The notes: generated by a model from the sequence alone, not told the origin. DNA of 23,518 bases from Rhodanobacter sp. (GCA_026193555.1 JAPHUU010000152.1:1-23518); one strand, 5' to 3'; counted from the stretch's first letter, positions 6,862 to 14,920 are shown. Numbers and translations: made by a program.

Positions 6862-7878
6862 ATGCTGCGCCGCTTTCGTCCGGACAACTTCACGCTGACC
6901 CTGCTGGTCACTGTGCTGATCGCCTCGCTGTGGCCGTGCCGGAACGACGCCGCCCGCGTCTTCGACCACCTCACCCATGCGGCGATCGCGCTGCTGTTCT
7001 TCCTGCACGGCGCGAAACTGCCGCGCGCCGCGATCATGCAAGGCATGGCGCACTGGCGTCTGCACCTGACCGTACTTGCCAGCACCTTCGTGCTGTTTCC
7101 GCTGCTGGGGCTGGCGCTGCAACCGTTCGGCCATGCATTGCTGACGCCGCAACTTCTCCTCGGCGTGCTGTTTGTGTGCACCCTGCCCTCCACCGTGCAA
7201 TCGTCGATCGCGTTCACGTCGATCGCCGGCGGCAACGTGTCGGCTGCCGTGGTCAGCGCGTCGATGTCGAACCTGATCGGGATCGTGCTGACGCCGCTGC
7301 TGGTGGGCCTGCTGCTGGCCCAGCACGGCATCGCCGGTGGATCGCCGCGGGCCGTGCTGGATATCGTGCGGCAGTTGCTGTTGCCGTTCGTACTGGGGCA
7401 TCTGGCGCGACGCTGGATCGGAGGCCTGGTGGACCGGCATCGGCCGTCGCTCGGCATGGTCGACCGCGGCACGATCCTGCTGGTGGTCTACAGTGCGTTC
7501 AGCGCTGCGCTGGTCGCCGGGCTCTGGCGCAACACCCCGCCGCTGGCGCTGCTGGCCACGCTGGCGGTCGACGGCCTGCTTCTGGCACTGGTGATGCTGG
7601 CCACCAGCTGGGGCTCGCGCTGGCTGGGCTTTGCCCGCGAAGATCGTATCGCGATCGTGTTCTGCGGCTCCAAGAAGAGCATGGCCAGCGGCATCCCGAT
7701 GGCCAAGATCCTGTTCGCCGGCGTGCCCGGTGGCCTTGGTGCGCTGGTATTGCCGCTGATGATCTTCCATCAGCTGCAATTGATGGTGTGCACGGTGGTC
7801 GCAAGGCGCTACGCCGAGAACGCCGCTGCGCCGGCCATGGCTTCGGCCCCGGTCGAGGACGTGTTGGAAGCGGATTGA
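6862..7878 (+). CDS. SBF-like (bile acid:sodium symporter-type) transporter
   Basis: A 338-residue membrane protein with about ten hydrophobic segments, of the SBF-like family that includes E. coli YfeH and animal SLC10A7. Family landmarks are LFFLHGAKLPR (about 43-53), CTLPSTVQSSIAFTSIAGGN (about 110-129) and FCGSKKSMASGIPMAKILF (about 268-286), which contain the crossing-helix polar motifs. The substrate is unknown; bile acid in the family name is historical and cation or organic anion transport is the safe statement. The start is set at ATG 6862 because homologues begin just before FRPD; there is no clear ribosome binding site and the gap after dedA is 37 bp, so the two may be co-transcribed. 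It converges on the magnesium ATPase gene with 13 bp between stops. Confidence 0.85.
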   Translation: MLRRFRPDNFTLTLLVTVLIASLWPCRNDAARVFDHLTHAAIALLFFLHGAKLPRAAIMQGMAHWRLHLTVLASTFVLFPLLGLALQPFGHALLTPQLLLGVLFVCTLPSTVQSSIAFTSIAGGNVSAAVVSASMSNLIGIVLTPLLVGLLLAQHGIAGGSPRAVLDIVRQLLLPFVLGHLARRWIGGLVDRHRPSLGMVDRGTILLVVYSAFSAALVAGLWRNTPPLALLATLAVDGLLLALVMLATSWGSRWLGFAREDRIAIVFCGSKKSMASGIPMAKILFAGVPGGLGALVLPLMIFHQLQLMVCTVVARRYAENAAAPAMASAPVEDVLEAD

Positions 7879-7891
7879 ACGGCAACGGCCA

Positions 7892-10540
7892 CTACAGCCA
7901 GCTGCCGAAACGGCGCATATAGATCACCTTGACCAGCTGGGTCAGTGCGCTGTAGGCCAACACGGTCAGCGCCAGCCAGCCAAAGTACACCGACGGCATC
8001 TCCATCATGCCGAGCTTGATGCCGATCGCGCTGAACGGAATCAGCATGCCGATCACAATGATCGCGGTGGTCAGACCGAGTACCGGCGCAGCGGCGATGC
8101 TCTGCAGGAACGGGATCCTGCGGGTGCGGATCATGTGCACCACCAGCGTCTGCGTGAGCAGGCTCTCGATGAACCAGCCGGACTGGAACAACGACTGATG
8201 CTCCGGCGAATTCGCGCCGAACACGTACCACAGCAGCAGAAAAGTGGTCATGTCGAACACCGAGCTGGCCGGGCCGACCCACACCATGAAGCGCCTGATG
8301 TCGCCGGCATCCCACTTGCGCGGCTTGCTGAGGTACTCCTCGTCCATGCGGTCGAACGGAATCGACAGTTGCGAGATGTCATACAACAGGTTCAACACCA
8401 GGATCTGCAGCGGCAACATCGGCAGGAACGGCAGGAATGCGCTGGCGATCAGCATGCTGAGCACGTTGCCGAAGTTCGAGCTGGCGGTCATCTTGATGTA
8501 CTTCATGATGTTGCCGAAGGTGACCCGCCCTTCCAGCACGCCCTCCTCCAGCACCATCAGGTTCTTCTCGAGCAAAATGATGTCAGCCGACTCCTTGGCG
8601 ATGTCGGTGGCGGTATCCACCGAGATGCCCACGTCGGCATCGTGCAGCGCCGGTGCATCGTTGATGCCGTCGCCGAGGAAGCCCACCGTGTGTCCCTGCC
8701 GCTGCAGCGAGCGCACCACGCGCGCCTTCTGCATCGGTGACATCTTGGCGAAGACAGTGACGCGCGCCACCAGGGTGTCGAGCGCGACATCATCGAGCGA
8801 CTCGATCTCCCGACCCTCCACCGAATGCGTCACGTCCAGCCCCACTTCGCGGCAGATCTTGCGGGTCACCGCTTCGTTGTCGCCGGTGATGACCTTTACC
8901 TCGACACCGTGCTGGTGCAGCGCGCGGATCGCGGTGGCCGCCGAGTCCTTCGGCGGATCGAGGAACGCCAGACAGCCGACCGCAATCAGCCCGTTCTCGT
9001 CGGCCGTGCCGTAGGCATGCTCGCGGCCCGGCTTCCGCTGGATGGCCACCACCAGCACGCGCAGGCCGTCTTCGTTGAGCCGGTGCGTCATCGCCTTGAT
9101 CTCACGGCGACGCGCATCGGTCATTGCCTCGGTCACCTCGCCGATGCGCGCGAAGGCGCAGATCGACAGCATCTCCTCGACCGCACCCTTGCAGATCAGC
9201 AGATGTTCGCCGTCGCCGTTGGCGACCACCACCGACATGCGCCGCCGCTGGAAATCGAACGGAATCTCGTCGATCACCCGATAACGCGTGGCAGCCGACT
9301 CCAGGTCCCTATGGGCCAGCACCGCCTTGTCCATCAGGTTCTTCAGCCCGGTCTGGAAACGGCTGTTGAGATACCCGTATTCAAGCGCCTCGCTGGACTC
9401 CTCGCCATCCAGATCCAGGTGACGCTCCAGCACGATCTTGTCCAGCGTCAGCGTGCCGGTCTTGTCGGTGCACAGCACGTCCATCGCGCCGAAGTTCTGG
9501 ATGGCATTGAGCCGCTTCACCACCACCTTGCGCTTTGACATCGCCAGCGCGCCCTTGGCCAGGTTGGCGGTCACGATCAGCGGCAGCATCTCGGGGGTCA
9601 GACCGACCGCCACCGACAGCGCGAACAAAAACGCTTCCAGCCAGTCGTGCTTGTCGAAGCCATTGATCAGGAACACCACCGGCACCATCACTGCCATGAA
9701 GCGGATCAGCAGCCAGCTGACGCTGTTCACGCCACGGTCGAAGCTGGTCTGCACGCGCTGACCGGTCATGCTGTGTGCCAGCGAGCCGAGGTAGCTGCGC
9801 GCACCGGTCGCCACCACCACCGCACTGGCGGTACCGCTGACGACGTTGGTACCCATGTAGCAGACCGTCGGCAGTTCCAGCGGGTTACCCGCGCCGGGCG
9901 CGCCGGCCTCGGTCACGGCGAGACGCCCGGGCGCCGACTTTTCCACCGGCAGCGATTCGCCGGTGAGGATCGCCTGGCTGATGAACAGGTCCTTCGCGCT
10001 GAGCAGGCGCAAGTCCGCCGGCACCATGTCGCCGGCAGCAAGATGCACGATATCGCCGGCAACCAGTTCGACCACCGGCACCTCGATCCGCTCGCTGTGG
10101 CCGTCCGAAGCCTGTCGCACCACCGTCGCCGTGTTGCGCACCATCGCCTTGAGTTTCTCGGCCGCGCGCGAGGAGCGGTACTCCTGGGTAAAGCTCAGCA
10201 GCACACTGACCGCCACCATCACCGCAATGATGATCGGCCCGGACGGATCGTCCGGATTGGCAAACTTCTCCACCACCGCCAGCACCAGCAGCACCACGAT
10301 GAACGGGTTCTTGAACGCATGCAGCAACTGCAGCGCCCAGTGCGGCGGCTTCTCGTGGGATACCTCGTTGGGGCCGTCGCGGTGGAGACGGTCGCCAATC
10401 TGTTCCTCGTCGAGGCCACTCGGGGAGGTATCCAGCATCTGCAACAGCTCGTCGTTGCGGCGGAACGCCTCCGCTGCCACGATGACGCGCTGTGCTGCCG
10501 GCGCAGCCTTGCCCGGCGCCTGGATTGGTTGCTTGCTCAT
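7892..10540 (-). CDS. mgtA: Magnesium-importing P-type ATPase (MgtA/MgtB type)
   Basis: An 882-residue P-type IIIB ATPase that imports Mg2+ across the inner membrane at the cost of ATP. Motifs in order: LTGESLPVEK (actuator), GLTPEMLP (transmembrane helix 4, with the IIIB-type PEML in place of PEGL), CTDKTGTLT with phosphorylated Asp359, ICKGAVEEM (nucleotide site), LDPPKDSA, VITGDN, VGFLGDGINDAPAL and a long C-terminal block of six helices ending RRFGSWL. The N- and C-terminal parts recall Salmonella MgtB, the middle (GLKNLMDKAVL) recalls MgtA, so the symbol is by family only. ATG 10540 has only a weak ribosome binding site. A long leader with a small ORF lies upstream, as for mgtA elsewhere. 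Confidence 0.95.
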   Translation of the reverse strand: MSKQPIQAPGKAAPAAQRVIVAAEAFRRNDELLQMLDTSPSGLDEEQIGDRLHRDGPNEVSHEKPPHWALQLLHAFKNPFIVVLLVLAVVEKFANPDDPSGPIIIAVMVAVSVLLSFTQEYRSSRAAEKLKAMVRNTATVVRQASDGHSERIEVPVVELVAGDIVHLAAGDMVPADLRLLSAKDLFISQAILTGESLPVEKSAPGRLAVTEAGAPGAGNPLELPTVCYMGTNVVSGTASAVVVATGARSYLGSLAHSMTGQRVQTSFDRGVNSVSWLLIRFMAVMVPVVFLINGFDKHDWLEAFLFALSVAVGLTPEMLPLIVTANLAKGALAMSKRKVVVKRLNAIQNFGAMDVLCTDKTGTLTLDKIVLERHLDLDGEESSEALEYGYLNSRFQTGLKNLMDKAVLAHRDLESAATRYRVIDEIPFDFQRRRMSVVVANGDGEHLLICKGAVEEMLSICAFARIGEVTEAMTDARRREIKAMTHRLNEDGLRVLVVAIQRKPGREHAYGTADENGLIAVGCLAFLDPPKDSAATAIRALHQHGVEVKVITGDNEAVTRKICREVGLDVTHSVEGREIESLDDVALDTLVARVTVFAKMSPMQKARVVRSLQRQGHTVGFLGDGINDAPALHDADVGISVDTATDIAKESADIILLEKNLMVLEEGVLEGRVTFGNIMKYIKMTASSNFGNVLSMLIASAFLPFLPMLPLQILVLNLLYDISQLSIPFDRMDEEYLSKPRKWDAGDIRRFMVWVGPASSVFDMTTFLLLWYVFGANSPEHQSLFQSGWFIESLLTQTLVVHMIRTRRIPFLQSIAAAPVLGLTTAIIVIGMLIPFSAIGIKLGMMEMPSVYFGWLALTVLAYSALTQLVKVIYMRRFGSWL

Positions 10541-10621
10541 GCGTCGCTACCGTGAATTTGGTGGTGTCCATGCCGCGGCAGCGTGATCATGGATGCGTGC
10601 CGCCCTGCCAAGGCTCATGGC

Positions 10622-10645
10622 TGCCCGGACGTCTGCCCGGGCGTC
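10622..10645. repeat. Tandem 12-bp direct repeat in the ATPase leader
   Basis: TGCCCGGACGTC at 10622-10633 is followed directly by TGCCCGGGCGTC at 10634-10645, with one mismatch. Each unit is partly self-complementary (CCGGACG against CGTC and CCCGGG), so the repeat can also fold. It lies about 80-105 bp upstream of the ATPase start codon, a position suited to a regulator site or an RNA structure. Confidence 0.6.
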
Positions 10646-10660
10646 AGTTCGACAGGTACG

Positions 10661-10691
10661 GAAAAATTTGTCTGCCACTTGCTGGCGGCAG
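10661..10691 (-). terminator. Terminator-like hairpin and T-run before the magnesium ATPase
   Basis: Read on the minus strand, CTGCC (from 10691) can pair with GGCAG (ending 10672), with an inner GCCA/TGGC pairing as an alternative, and is followed by ACAAATTTTTC (to 10661). The stem is short and imperfect, so this would be a weak terminator, such as one that is read through under control. Confidence 0.35.
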
Positions 10692-10708
10692 CCACGCGCA
10701 GACGCCCT

Positions 10709-10939
10709 TCAGCGCCTGGATACCCCACAGAGATTGCGTGACGACGACAGCCGTGCCGAAACTGGCTCACGCACCAGATGACCGGCCACGACTTCGGACA
10801 CACGGCGGTCAAGCGCATCGGCCCCGCTCAACGGCGGCGGCACGGTCACCGCATAGCTTTGGCGGTGTGCGTCGCGACGAACGGAAAGCAGCCCGCGGCC
10901 AGCGGCGCGCAGACGGACAAGTTCGCGAAGGAGCTTCAT
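10709..10939 (-). CDS. Small ORF upstream of the magnesium ATPase; leader peptide or mgt remnant
   Basis: A 76-residue, arginine-rich ORF starting MKLLRELVRLRAAGRGLLSV. GAGGAG lies about 8-13 nt before its ATG, the best ribosome binding site in this intergenic stretch, which favours real translation. It contains VPPPLS at residues 33-38; a Pro-Pro-Pro run slows ribosomes and needs EF-P. I recall a similar VPPSLS stretch in the extended N-terminus of E. coli MgtA after a basic segment, so the ORF could be a detached or decayed mgt N-terminus. The second half (after residue 45) resembles nothing I know. It ends 168 bp before the ATPase start on the same strand. A leader peptide and a plain hypothetical protein are both open. 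Confidence 0.5.
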   Translation of the reverse strand: MKLLRELVRLRAAGRGLLSVRRDAHRQSYAVTVPPPLSGADALDRRVSEVVAGHLVREPVSARLSSSRNLCGVSRR

Positions 10940-10990
10940 CGGCCCATCTCCTCGTAACGACGCCGGCAGCGTCGTCAGGGGTGGGCCGGA

Positions 10991-11010
10991 CTTTCCCTAG
11001 CCGGGGAAAG
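10991..11010. other. Hairpin in the ATPase leader
   Basis: CTTTCCC (10991-10997) pairs with GGGAAAG (11004-11010) around TAGCCG, a perfect 7-bp stem. It is followed by GACCGC-AG-GCGGTC at about 11019-11032, a second inverted repeat. Both lie between the promoter and the ribosome binding site of the small ORF on the minus strand. Confidence 0.45.
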
Positions 11011-11152
11011 CACCAGCCGACCGCAGGCGGTCGCCGCAGGCGTTCGGTTTGTTGTGCGACGCCGACATCCGAAGCGAGCAGATGCCGACGATGCGACTAG
11101 GGTAAACGTCCATATGCCTTGATTTGTCAGGACTGGGAACCCGTCGACGCAA

Positions 11153-11168
11153 CGCGCCGGCGGGCGCG
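11153..11168 (-). terminator. GC-rich hairpin after cyoE
   Basis: CGCGCC, loop, GGCGCG forms a 6-bp perfect GC stem about 60 bp after the cyoE stop, without a T-run. It could end or protect the oxidase-assembly transcript, but it also overlaps the predicted start point of the promoter at 11172-11200. Confidence 0.35.
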
Positions 11169-11171
11169 CGC

Positions 11172-11200
11172 ATTGTCATGCTGCGATGCGAGAGTGTCAA
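11172..11200 (-). promoter_or_regulatory. Sigma70-type promoter reading toward the small ORF and magnesium ATPase
   Basis: On the minus strand TTGACA (11200-11195), an exact -35 consensus, is followed after 17 bp by GACAAT (11177-11172), four of six bases of the -10 consensus. The predicted start is near 11165. It lies just after the cyoE stop, so the ATPase unit can be transcribed independently of the oxidase-assembly operon. Confidence 0.55.
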
Positions 11201-11226
11201 TGCGGTTGGCGCCGAAAGTTTCTGCG

Positions 11227-12132
11227 TCAAAGTATCTTCTGGAACTGCAAGCCGGACCGCACCAGCGGCTCGACCAACCAGTGATCGGCCAGCAACAATG
11301 CGAACAGCGCCATCAGATAGATGATCGAGTAGTTGAACACTTTCATCGGGAACATGTCGTCGGGCGGGTTCAGCAGCCGCACGGCGTAGTACAGAAAGCC
11401 GGCACCCAGCACCAGCGCGCCGCCGAGATAGATCAGGCCGCTCATGCCGGTCAACGCCGGCAACATCGTCACCAGCACCAGCAGGATGGTGTAGTAGAAA
11501 ACATGCCAGCGGGTGTAGACGACGCCGTGGGTGACCGGCAGCATCGGCACCTGGGCACGGGCATAGTCGTCACGGCGAAAGATCGCCAGTGCCCAGAAGT
11601 GCGGCGGCGTCCACACGAAGATGATCAGGCACAGCTGCAAGGCGAACGCGTGCAGCTGTCCGGTGACCGCGGTCCAGCCAAGCACCGGCGGAATCGCGCC
11701 AGCCAGGCCGCCGATCACGATGTTCTGCGGCGTGGCCCGCTTCAGGTAGGCGGTGTAGACCAGGGCATAACCGATCAGGCCGCCGAAGGTCAGCAACGCG
11801 GTCAGCGGATTGACCAGCAGCGCCAGCACCAGCATCGAGGCGATCCCGAGCACGACGGCAAACACCAGCACCTGCCGCGGGGTCAGCGTGCCGGTGGCCA
11901 GCGGCCGTCGGGCGGTGCGCGCCATCAACTTGTCGATGCGCTCGTCGATCAGGTGGTTGAATGCAGCGGCGGAACCGGAGGCCATCCAGATCCCCAGCGT
12001 GCCAAACACCAGCGCTCGCCACGGCGGTATGCCGGGTACGGCCAGAAACATGCCGATCACCGCGCAGAACACAAGCAACGCGACCACGCGCGGCTTGGTC
12101 AATTGCAGGTATTCACGTACTGGATTCATCAT
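11227..12132 (-). CDS. cyoE: Heme O synthase (protoheme IX farnesyltransferase)
   Basis: A 301-residue UbiA-type prenyltransferase (also CtaB) that adds a farnesyl group to heme B, giving heme O, the precursor of heme A. The first aspartate-rich motif is NHLIDERID (N59, D63, D67) and the second lies at [13 protein letters not shown]. Further family marks are [10 protein letters not shown] near the start, [11 protein letters not shown] and [16 protein letters not shown]. About nine membrane helices are visible. Two adjacent ATG codons (12132, 12129) are possible; the first overlaps the stop of ctaA by one base (TGATG), so translation is coupled. It is the last gene of the surf1-SCO-like-ctaA-cyoE operon and supplies CtaA. 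Confidence 0.96.
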   Translation of the reverse strand: MMNPVREYLQLTKPRVVALLVFCAVIGMFLAVPGIPPWRALVFGTLGIWMASGSAAAFNHLIDERIDKLMARTARRPLATGTLTPRQVLVFAVVLGIASMLVLALLVNPLTALLTFGGLIGYALVYTAYLKRATPQNIVIGGLAGAIPPVLGWTAVTGQLHAFALQLCLIIFVWTPPHFWALAIFRRDDYARAQVPMLPVTHGVVYTRWHVFYYTILLVLVTMLPALTGMSGLIYLGGALVLGAGFLYYAVRLLNPPDDMFPMKVFNYSIIYLMALFALLLADHWLVEPLVRSGLQFQKIL

Positions 12133-13310
12133 CAGTGTCGCCCCAGCGACAGGAACATCGATTCGTCTTGCCGCCGCTGGGTCCTTGCCAGCGTGGCCAG
12201 CAAGGTGAACAGCAGCACGGCGGCGACACCATTGTGTGCCGTCGCCACCATCAGCGGCAGCCCGAAATACACGTTGCTGATGCCCAGCAACACCTGACAT
12301 ACCAGCACCACCGCAATACCGACACCCAGACCATACAGGCCGCGCCGTACTACCTTGTGCGACAGCCAGCCGAGATAGCAGAACACCACCAGCGCGCCGA
12401 TCCGATGGGCGAGCTGGATCGCGCTGCGCGCCGCCATGTCCAGCACGCCGCCCTCGTAGTTGACACCGATGCCACGCCACAACACGAAGCCCTGATGAAA
12501 GTCCGTTGCCGGCAGCCACTGGTTCAGGCATTGCGGAAACGAGCCCGGCCCATAGCCGCAGGCGAGCGCCGCATAATTGGCCGAGGTCCAGCCACCCAGC
12601 GCGATCTGGCCGAACAGCAGCACGATGCCGAACGCCACCAGCCGGCGCAGATCCGCCATCCGGTCATCCGGGGCGCCCACTCCGGCAAACCGCAGCGCGG
12701 CATAGGCCAGCAAGGCGAACGTGGCGATGCCGCCGAGCAGGTGGCCCATCACCACGATCGGCTTGAGCAGCAGGGTCACCGTCCACATCCCGAGCATCGC
12801 CTGGAAGATGATCACCGCCAGCGCCAGCACGCAGATCCTCCATGCGCCCGGCCGCTTCAAACCCATCGCCGCGAACAGCGGCAGCGCGATCGCGCCGGCA
12901 GCCAGCAGCGACGACCAGCGATGCTCGCCACCGATGTACAGGCCGACACCGATTGCCGCCAGCACGGCAGCGGCGATCACCGCCAGCCGCGCGCTGCGCT
13001 TGCGCCAGCTGGCCAGCAGCGCCAGCACCAGCACCAGCACGCCGAGCGTGCCGGCGAGGAAACGGTGTACCTGTTCGCGCCAGGCCTTGTGCGCCTCGTA
13101 CGGTCGATCCGGAAAGGCGGCATCGGCCTTCGCCACGGCCTGCGCATGCTGCGGCCAGCTGACCTGGCCGTAGCAGGTCGGCCAGTCCGGACAGGACAGC
13201 CCCGCGTTGGACAGCCGAACGAACGCGCCGAACATCACCAGTCCCAGAGCAAACACTGCCGCAAGCAGTGACAGGCCACGCAGCATCCTCGGCGAACGGG
13301 ACGACATCAT
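12132..13310 (-). CDS. ctaA: Heme A synthase CtaA/Cox15
   Basis: A 392-residue inner-membrane enzyme that oxidises the C8 methyl of heme O to make heme A for aa3-type oxidases. Eight membrane helices are visible. The heme-ligand histidines sit in EQVHR (H82), VVMGH (H190), QLAHR (H302) and ATAHN (H359). The cysteine pair in LSCPDWPTC (C40, C46) matches the first-half loop of many CtaA proteins. ATG 13310 overlaps the stop of the upstream gene as ATGA; the adjacent ATG 13307 is equally possible. The stop overlaps the cyoE start, so heme O and heme A synthases are made together. Presence implies a heme A-containing terminal oxidase elsewhere in the genome. Confidence 0.96.
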   Translation of the reverse strand: MMSSRSPRMLRGLSLLAAVFALGLVMFGAFVRLSNAGLSCPDWPTCYGQVSWPQHAQAVAKADAAFPDRPYEAHKAWREQVHRFLAGTLGVLVLVLALLASWRKRSARLAVIAAAVLAAIGVGLYIGGEHRWSSLLAAGAIALPLFAAMGLKRPGAWRICVLALAVIIFQAMLGMWTVTLLLKPIVVMGHLLGGIATFALLAYAALRFAGVGAPDDRMADLRRLVAFGIVLLFGQIALGGWTSANYAALACGYGPGSFPQCLNQWLPATDFHQGFVLWRGIGVNYEGGVLDMAARSAIQLAHRIGALVVFCYLGWLSHKVVRRGLYGLGVGIAVVLVCQVLLGISNVYFGLPLMVATAHNGVAAVLLFTLLATLARTQRRQDESMFLSLGRH

Positions 13311-13879
13311 TTGATCACCTTGCGCAGGTCGCGCAGCAGCCCGGCTGCATCGAATCCGGTCGGGTAGAAAGACAATGCGGTGCCATCGGACTCCACCAGC
13401 ATGGCGCTGATGCTGTCCGGCGTGGTCGGTCGGTAGCTGGCCAGTTTGCCGTCGACATCGTGACCGATCTGCCAGTAGCTCGCCATGGCCGCGCGGGCGG
13501 CGACGTCCGTCGGCGGTGTGCCAAGGTAGAGCAGGCGCAGGCGCGACTGATTCCGGGACAGCATCACGCGCGCCTTCGCCATCGCGGTCAGCACATCGAA
13601 ACACCGCGCGCCGCAGTCCGGGCCAGCCAGCGCGACCAATGTCATCCGCGGCTCGCTGTCGCGCCACGCATACGTCTGGCCATTGGCCAATTGCACGTGC
13701 AGCTTCTCGGCGACGAAATTGCGTTGCGGCGTGATCGGCTGTCCATTGCCGTGGGCAGCGGGTTGCCAGCCACCATAGGTCAGCAGTCCGGCCACCATCA
13801 TCGGCGCGGCAAACACCAGCACGATCAGCAGAAACAGCAGGCGACTCTTGCGCAGGGCTTTCGGGTCAACAGCATTCAT
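13307..13879 (-). CDS. SCO-like membrane-anchored thioredoxin-fold protein of the cytochrome oxidase operon
   Basis: A 190-residue protein with a single N-terminal membrane anchor (about residues 13-34) and a periplasmic domain. GPDCGARC at 86-93 holds a CxxxC pair (C89, C93), the spacing of the copper-binding site of SCO1/SenC, in a context LVALAGPDC like a thioredoxin-fold strand-turn. The later strand reads TPDSISAMLVESDG, where SCO proteins have DH before the strand, so the third copper ligand seems to be serine. It therefore may act in thiol-disulfide chemistry or as a modified copper chaperone. Similar unnamed proteins sit in oxidase clusters of Pseudomonas and Xanthomonas. The gene is 24 bp after surf1 and overlaps ctaA; no clear ribosome binding site. 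Confidence 0.8.
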   Translation of the reverse strand: MNAVDPKALRKSRLLFLLIVLVFAAPMMVAGLLTYGGWQPAAHGNGQPITPQRNFVAEKLHVQLANGQTYAWRDSEPRMTLVALAGPDCGARCFDVLTAMAKARVMLSRNQSRLRLLYLGTPPTDVAARAAMASYWQIGHDVDGKLASYRPTTPDSISAMLVESDGTALSFYPTGFDAAGLLRDLRKVIK

Positions 13880-13903
13880 CGGAATTTTTCGACAGTTGAT
13901 GGA

Positions 13904-14635
13904 TCAGGAGTTTGGCCGGTCACGCTTGCGATGCACCACCAGCAGGATCACCACGGCGGCCAGCGCAAACGAGAACCATTGAAAGGCGTAGGCTCGATGT
14001 CGCGCTGGCGGCATCGAGGAAAGGTCGAGCTTGCGCACGCGCTCGTAGACAACCGCCGGATCGGCGTCCAGCGCCAGGATCCTCGGATACAGCGGACGAC
14101 CGAGATCGTGCGAAACGTTCGCCAGCACCAGGAAAATGCCGCTCTTGGGCCAGCGCGTCTGCCGCTTCAGCGCATTGCCACCCATTTCAAAGCCGGTCGG
14201 CGGCGGCGGCACATACAACCCCCGCAGATTCAGTTCGGCGGTCGGCAACGGTGGCAGTGGCGGCGCCTGGCTGGTTCCATTGCCTGGCAGGAAACCGAGA
14301 TCCACCAGCAGCAAGGGCTGCCGACCGGACAACTCAAACGGCGCAAACACCTCGACACCACCGCGCTCGTCGTGTTTCGGATTGTCGAGCAGATACAGGC
14401 GATCGACCAGATAGCGGCCCCTGACCTGCACGCGCGGAAAGCTGTCGGCGGGCGGCATCGCCGCCACGCTGGCGAAATCCTGCAGCGGTGCCGACGACGA
14501 TGCGGCATACCGCCGCAGCAGCGCCTCCTTGAAGTCGGCTCGATGCAGCTGCCAGACGCCCAAACGCAGGAACAGCAAGGCCCCGGCCACGGTCAGCAGC
14601 ACGGCCCACCACGATGGACGACGAAATCCGCTCAC
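13904..14635 (-). CDS. SURF1 family cytochrome oxidase assembly protein
   Basis: A 243-residue protein with the SURF1 layout: an N-terminal membrane helix (WWAVLLTVAGALLFLRLGVWQL, residues about 9-30, ending in the conserved LGxWQLxR), a periplasmic domain with VRGRYLVDRLYLLDN and LLLVDLGFLPG, and a C-terminal helix after YAFQWFSFALA. SURF1 helps insert heme A into subunit I of aa3-type oxidases, so it belongs with ctaA and cyoE downstream. The start is a GTG at 14635; no strong ribosome binding site is visible. It is the first gene of the minus-strand operon, divergent from the DUF2909 gene 41 bp away. Confidence 0.93.
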   Translation of the reverse strand: MSGFRRPSWWAVLLTVAGALLFLRLGVWQLHRADFKEALLRRYAASSSAPLQDFASVAAMPPADSFPRVQVRGRYLVDRLYLLDNPKHDERGGVEVFAPFELSGRQPLLLVDLGFLPGNGTSQAPPLPPLPTAELNLRGLYVPPPPTGFEMGGNALKRQTRWPKSGIFLVLANVSHDLGRPLYPRILALDADPAVVYERVRKLDLSSMPPARHRAYAFQWFSFALAAVVILLVVHRKRDRPNS

Positions 14636-14676
14636 GCCGAACGCCCGCTACCGGTGGCTATACTGCCAATGTCTAA

Positions 14677-14910
14677 ATGGATCGGGTCAATCACGTGGAA
14701 GCCATTTACAAAATTGCGCTGGTGGTGATGCTGCTGGTGGTGATCTTCAGCCTGGGTCAGGCGCTGTATTTCATGATGACCGACAAGGACGACGACAAGC
14801 GCACCGTATGGGCGTTGACCCGGCGCATCGGTCTGTCGCTGCTGTTGATCGCCATGGTCGCGTTCGGCATCTGGATGGGGTGGCTGCATCCGCACGACGT
14901 CGGCCAGTGA
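14677..14910 (+). CDS. Twin-transmembrane small protein (DUF2909 family)
   Basis: A 77-residue protein with two hydrophobic helices (about 10-32 and 51-68) joined by a short charged loop, MMTDKDDDKRTVWALTRRIG. This is the pattern of DUF2909 proteins, found beside SURF1 and oxidase subunit genes in many proteobacteria; function unknown but a role in oxidase assembly is likely from context. ATG 14677 has no ribosome binding site; GTG 14695, just before EAIYKIAL, is the alternative and fits the usual family start. A TATACT box at 14659-14664 would place transcription start just before the ATG, but I see no -35 box with it. Confidence 0.8.
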   Translation: MDRVNHVEAIYKIALVVMLLVVIFSLGQALYFMMTDKDDDKRTVWALTRRIGLSLLLIAMVAFGIWMGWLHPHDVGQ

Positions 14911-14920
14911 TTGTACCCGG

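Larger units (their letters stand above)
10541..11171 (-). promoter_or_regulatory. Candidate long 5' leader of the magnesium ATPase gene
   Basis: About 630 bases between a good minus-strand promoter (11172-11200) and the ATPase start hold no recognisable conserved gene. They do contain a small ORF with a strong ribosome binding site (10709-10939), a terminator-like hairpin with AAATTTTT (10661-10691), a tandem 12-bp repeat (10622-10645) and two other hairpins. Enteric mgtA has a 264-nt leader that senses Mg2+ and translation of a leader peptide. A similar role here is inferred from layout only; no sequence match to the enteric leader is claimed. Confidence 0.4.

Noticed and set aside
5802..7472. 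Long minus-strand open frame (556 codons) opposite dnaG, dedA and the transporter
   Set aside because: It lies antisense to three genes with clear family motifs, spans their borders, and its composition (arginine, proline, serine rich) is that of a GC-rich mirror frame.
7879..7891. Gap between the convergent transporter and magnesium ATPase genes searched for a shared terminator
   Set aside because: Only 13 bp, with no inverted repeat or T-run visible.
9647..10555. 302-codon plus-strand frame over the N-terminal half of the magnesium ATPase gene
   Set aside because: Histidine and arginine rich antisense frame without domains; the ATPase frame is unambiguous.
9885..10571. Minus-strand frame starting at ATG 10571, just before the ATPase start, considered as a leader peptide
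   Set aside because: It runs 228 codons out of frame through the ATPase gene, so it is a shadow frame rather than a short regulatory ORF.
10492..11100. Plus-strand frame of 202 codons across the ATPase leader
   Set aside because: No ribosome binding site, no recognisable domain, and it overlaps the better supported minus-strand small ORF and promoter.
10997..11230. 77-codon minus-strand frame beginning at the cyoE stop
   Set aside because: The start would be a TTG overlapping the cyoE stop, with no ribosome binding site and no family resemblance; it is kept only as part of the leader.
11119..13271. Long plus-strand frames over cyoE and ctaA
   Set aside because: They are rich in Gln, His and Arg, match no family and run antisense to recognisable heme synthesis genes.
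13268..14728. 486-codon plus-strand frame over the SCO-like gene and surf1
   Set aside because: Mirror frame of two genes with clear signal anchors and family motifs; it has no ribosome binding site.
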